From contig CAVRXM010000001.1 of the NCBI GenBank assembly GCA_963725085.1, forward strand, positions 558,001-622,000: a stretch of DNA of 64,000 bases, in the 5' to 3' direction. Positions within the stretch are counted from its first letter, which is position 1. The number at the start of each line of letters is the position of its first letter. The notes below the pieces were generated by a model, which was not told the origin of the DNA, ran no database searches, and worked only from the letters and a program-made list of their open reading frames with translations. Source of the DNA: VRUE01 sp963725085 (GTDB lineage Bacteria; Actinomycetota; Thermoleophilia; Solirubrobacterales; 70-9). The position numbers and the translations under genes were made by a program. Below, one piece after another: positions 61,636-64,000 of the stretch.

Positions 61636-62781
61636 TCAGCCGCCGAGGTTGTGCTCCGGCCTGGTGCCGAGGGTGACGTCGACCTTTTCCTCTTCGCCGT
61701 CCTCGTGGAGGACATCCAGCGTCACCGTTTCGCCCGGTTCGAGGCCGGCGATCTGGTTCGCGAGGTCGTCCGGTTCGACGATTTTGTGGCCGTCGATCGA
61801 GAGGACCACGTCGCCCCCGGTCCGGTAGGGGAGACCCTGGAACCGGATCCGCCCGTCGCCCCCGCGCAGCCCGGCTTCGTCAGCGGGGCCGTCCGGGACG
61901 ACTTCGGCGAGCAGGCCGCCGTAGTCGGTGTCGAGGTTGAGCCGGTCCGCGAGCTGCGGGTAGAGCGACTGGGTCGAGACGCCGATGTAGGCGTATTCGG
62001 CCTTGCCGCCGTCTTCGAGCTGGGAGACGGAGCGCTTCACCGCCGAGATCGGGACCGCGAAGCCGACGCCGTCGTTGGCGCCTGAGTTGGTCTCGATCTG
62101 CTGGTTGATGCCGATCACCCGCGCGTTGGCGTCGAGCAGCGGCCCGCCGGAGTTGCCGGGGTTGATCGAGGCGTCGGTCTGGATCGCGCCCTCGATCTGG
62201 AATTCGGTCAGCGAGCGGACCGAGCGGTCGGTCGCCGAGACGATCCCGACCGAGAGCGACTGCTGCTCGCCGAACGGGCTGCCGATCGCCGCCACCGGCT
62301 GCCCGACGACGAGGTCGTGGTCGTCGCCGAGCTTCAGAGGGTGCAGTTCGAGCCCGTCGGGATCGACTTCGAGCAGGGCGACGTCGGCGAACGGGTCGAC
62401 GCCGACGATCTTCGCCGGCACGACGTTGCGATCGGGGAACTCGACGTAGACCGCTTCGGCCTCCTTCCGTTCGCCGCTGGTGTCGTCGGTGACCACGTGG
62501 GCGTTGGTGACGATCCTGCCGTCCCCGTCGAGCACGAACCCCGAGCCTTCGGCGCCCCCGGTTTCGGTTATCGAGCGGATCGTGACCACGCCCGGCGATG
62601 CCTTGGCGAAGACCGAGGCGGCGTTGAAGCCTGGAGCGCTGGTCTCGACCACCACGCGCGTCGTCTTTTCCGTCGAGGCGTGCGAGGCCGAGCCGCCGCC
62701 CCCGTCGCTCGAGCCGCATCCCGCGAGCGCCAGGACCAGCAGCGCGGCCGCCAGCGCGACTCGCGCCGCCGCCCGGCTCAC
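61636..62781 (-). CDS. HtrA/DegP-like serine protease with PDZ domain (lipoprotein)
   Basis: This 381-residue exported protease has a signal ending in the lipobox LALAGC with Cys22. The trypsin-like catalytic triad is His95 in VTNAHVV, Asp133 in DPFADVALLEVD, and Ser211 in NPGNSGGPL. A C-terminal PDZ domain follows (GGLLAEVVPDGPADEAGLRGGD). It degrades or refolds damaged proteins outside the membrane. It overlaps the sensor kinase gene by 4 bases (ATGA), so the protease is an apparent member of the two-component operon. Confidence 0.93.
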   Translation of the reverse strand: MSRAAARVALAAALLVLALAGCGSSDGGGGSASHASTEKTTRVVVETSAPGFNAASVFAKASPGVVTIRSITETGGAEGSGFVLDGDGRIVTNAHVVTDDTSGERKEAEAVYVEFPDRNVVPAKIVGVDPFADVALLEVDPDGLELHPLKLGDDHDLVVGQPVAAIGSPFGEQQSLSVGIVSATDRSVRSLTEFQIEGAIQTDASINPGNSGGPLLDANARVIGINQQIETNSGANDGVGFAVPISAVKRSVSQLEDGGKAEYAYIGVSTQSLYPQLADRLNLDTDYGGLLAEVVPDGPADEAGLRGGDGRIRFQGLPYRTGGDVVLSIDGHKIVEPDDLANQIAGLEPGETVTLDVLHEDGEEEKVDVTLGTRPEHNLGG

Positions 62782-63836
62782 ACTCCGGCCCCGGTCGGCT
62801 CGGTGACGACGATCGGGGCCGCCTCGGCGGGGCCCGGGGGAAGGTCGAGCGTGAAGGCGGTGAAGCGCCTCGTCGAGGTGATCGAGATCCGGCCCTCCAT
62901 CCGCTGGGCGAGCTCGCGGGCGATCGCGAGGCCGAGGCCGGAGCCTCCCGACGGCTTCGCCGTGTAGAAGCGCTCGAAGATCCGGCCCTGCACGCGCTGC
63001 GGGATGCCGGCACCGTCGTCGGAGACGGTCAGCTCTGCCCTGCGATTGACGGAATAGACGGTCACGGTCACGCTCGCGCCCTCGGGGGTATGGGTGAGGG
63101 CGTTGTCGAGCAGGATACGGACGATCTGCCGCGCCCGTTCAGGGTCGGCGGTCGCCATCACCTGATGGTCGGGGGTGCGCAGCTCGAGTCGCGAGCCGCG
63201 CAGGTCCGCCCGCGGGCCGAACTCGCGGGCGACGCTGCGGGCGAGCTCGGTGAGGTCGACGCTGCTCGGCGCCATCACGATCCCGCCCGCGTCGAGCTGG
63301 GAGAGGTTGAGGAGATCGGCGGTGAGCTTCGTCAGCCGGTCGATCTGCTGGCGCATCGTGCGGACGAACTCTTCCCGCTCCTCGGGGGTCGGTTCGTCCT
63401 CCTCGAGGAGCTCGACGAAGCCGCCGAGGCTGAAGATCGGGGTCCGGAGCTCGTGCGAGGCGTTGGCGATGAACTGCTTGCGGGCGTTGTCGAGCTCGGC
63501 CAGGCGCCGCTGCATCTCGTTGAAGCTGCGGGCGAGCTGGCCGAGCTGGCCCGAGGAGTCGACCGGGATCCGGGCGCCGAAGTCGCCTTCGGCGACCTTG
63601 TGGGCGGCCTCTTGGATTTTCCGGATCCGCTGCGTCGCCAGCGTCGCGGAGTAGAAGCCGGTGGCAAGGGCGGGAACCAGCGCGATCAGGGCCCCGGTCG
63701 TGATCGCCTCCCTGGCGCCGGAGATGCCGGCGATGTGGACGACGTAGACGTAGATGACGACCGCGGTCCCGATCGCGATGCCCAGCGAGATCATCGTGAT
63801 CCGATTGCCGAGCGGGGTGAGCTGGAGGCGCCTCAT
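62778..63836 (-). CDS. Sensor histidine kinase
   Basis: 352 residues. Two N-terminal membrane helices flank only a very short extracytoplasmic loop (ISLGIAIGTAVVIYVYVVHIAG, GALIALVPALATGFYSATLA). A HAMP domain and a HisKA domain with phospho-acceptor His128 in FIANASHELRTPIFSLGG follow. The HATPase domain shows N-box LLDNALTHTPEGASVTVTV, G1 SDDGAGIP and SGGSGLGLAIARELA. The near absence of a sensory loop suggests sensing in or near the membrane. It is overlapped by the response-regulator gene upstream and htrA downstream. Confidence 0.93.
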   Translation of the reverse strand: MRRLQLTPLGNRITMISLGIAIGTAVVIYVYVVHIAGISGAREAITTGALIALVPALATGFYSATLATQRIRKIQEAAHKVAEGDFGARIPVDSSGQLGQLARSFNEMQRRLAELDNARKQFIANASHELRTPIFSLGGFVELLEEDEPTPEEREEFVRTMRQQIDRLTKLTADLLNLSQLDAGGIVMAPSSVDLTELARSVAREFGPRADLRGSRLELRTPDHQVMATADPERARQIVRILLDNALTHTPEGASVTVTVYSVNRRAELTVSDDGAGIPQRVQGRIFERFYTAKPSGGSGLGLAIARELAQRMEGRISITSTRRFTAFTLDLPPGPAEAAPIVVTEPTGAGV

Positions 63837-64000
63837 TCCTTGAAGCGGTAGCCGACCCCGCGGACCGTGAACAGGAACTCCGGCTCCTTCGGGTTCTGCT
63901 CGAGCTTTTCCCGGAGGTGGCGGATGTGGACGTCGACGGTGCGGGGGTCGCGGTACTCCGAGTCACCCCAGACGCACTCGAGCAGGGTCTGGCGGCTGAG
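63833..64000 (-). CDS. OmpR/PhoB-family response regulator, C-terminal end (cut by window edge)
   Basis: The last 55 residues of a response regulator winged-helix domain: LSRQTLLECVWGD, then the recognition-helix segment RTVDVHIRHLREKLEQNP, and the closing wing TVRGVGYRFKE. The receiver domain lies beyond the window. Its stop overlaps the kinase start (ATGA), so regulator, kinase and protease form one operon. Confidence 0.93.
   Translation of the reverse strand, partial: LSRQTLLECVWGDSEYRDPRTVDVHIRHLREKLEQNPKEPEFLFTVRGVGYRFKE

Overview
The window is about 64 kb of a high-GC chromosome. It carries the replication-origin neighbourhood of what looks like an actinobacterium-related lineage. My best guess is class Thermoleophilia (Solirubrobacterales-like), from the split cytochrome b with a fused cytochrome c, the combination of Mce proteins, TreT and OtsA, and the style of the ParAB/YidC/Jag block. 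This placement is an inference. No stretch longer than 300 bases lacks a gene.

Layout. 0-1.4 kb: end of prephenate dehydratase, an HNH protein and a small secreted protein. 1.4-10.5 kb (minus strand): dnaA, dnaN, recF, dciA, gyrB, gyrA, with a candidate oriC between dnaA and dnaN. 10.6-15.1 kb (plus strand): rpmH, rnpA, yidD, yidC, khpB (jag), rsmG, parA, parB, with a parS-like site inside the rnpA/yidD junction. 15.2-23.6 kb: tRNA-Ile, a bifunctional-nuclease protein, ddl with an aminotransferase, and envelope/phosphoesterase genes. 23.6-27.0 kb: a haem block (hemB, a fused siroheme-decarboxylase-like gene, hemL). 27.0-33.8 kb: cytochrome bc complex, ubiE/menG, polyprenyl synthase, tatA, tatC and a TPR-like membrane protein. 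34-49.6 kb: tRNA-Lys, then an RND (MmpL-type) transporter and six overlapping mce genes, bracketed by two paralogous secreted proteins. 49.7-58.7 kb (minus strand): TetR regulator, purA, a DnaC-like ATPase, dnaB carrying an intein, and the rplI/rpsR/ssb/rpsF ribosomal-SSB cluster. 58.8-64 kb: two trehalose-forming glycosyltransferases, then htrA and a two-component pair running off the window.

How the parts fit. The origin block supplies initiation (DnaA, DnaN, DnaB, DciA, SSB), supercoiling (gyrase) and origin segregation (ParAB-parS). The haem genes lie next to the haem-using bc complex, whose quinone is made by the adjacent methyltransferase and polyprenyl synthase. TatAC lies beside the Tat-type Rieske subunit. 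RND plus Mce form a presumptive lipid or hydrophobic-substrate transport locus.

Data quality. I found about 40 places where a clearly recognisable protein continues in another reading frame, including essential genes (gyrA, gyrB, recF, parA, parB, tatC, purA, dnaB). About 34 of them are net +1 (one extra base, or two missing). I treat these as sequence errors, annotate each gene across its full span, and quote lengths after correction.
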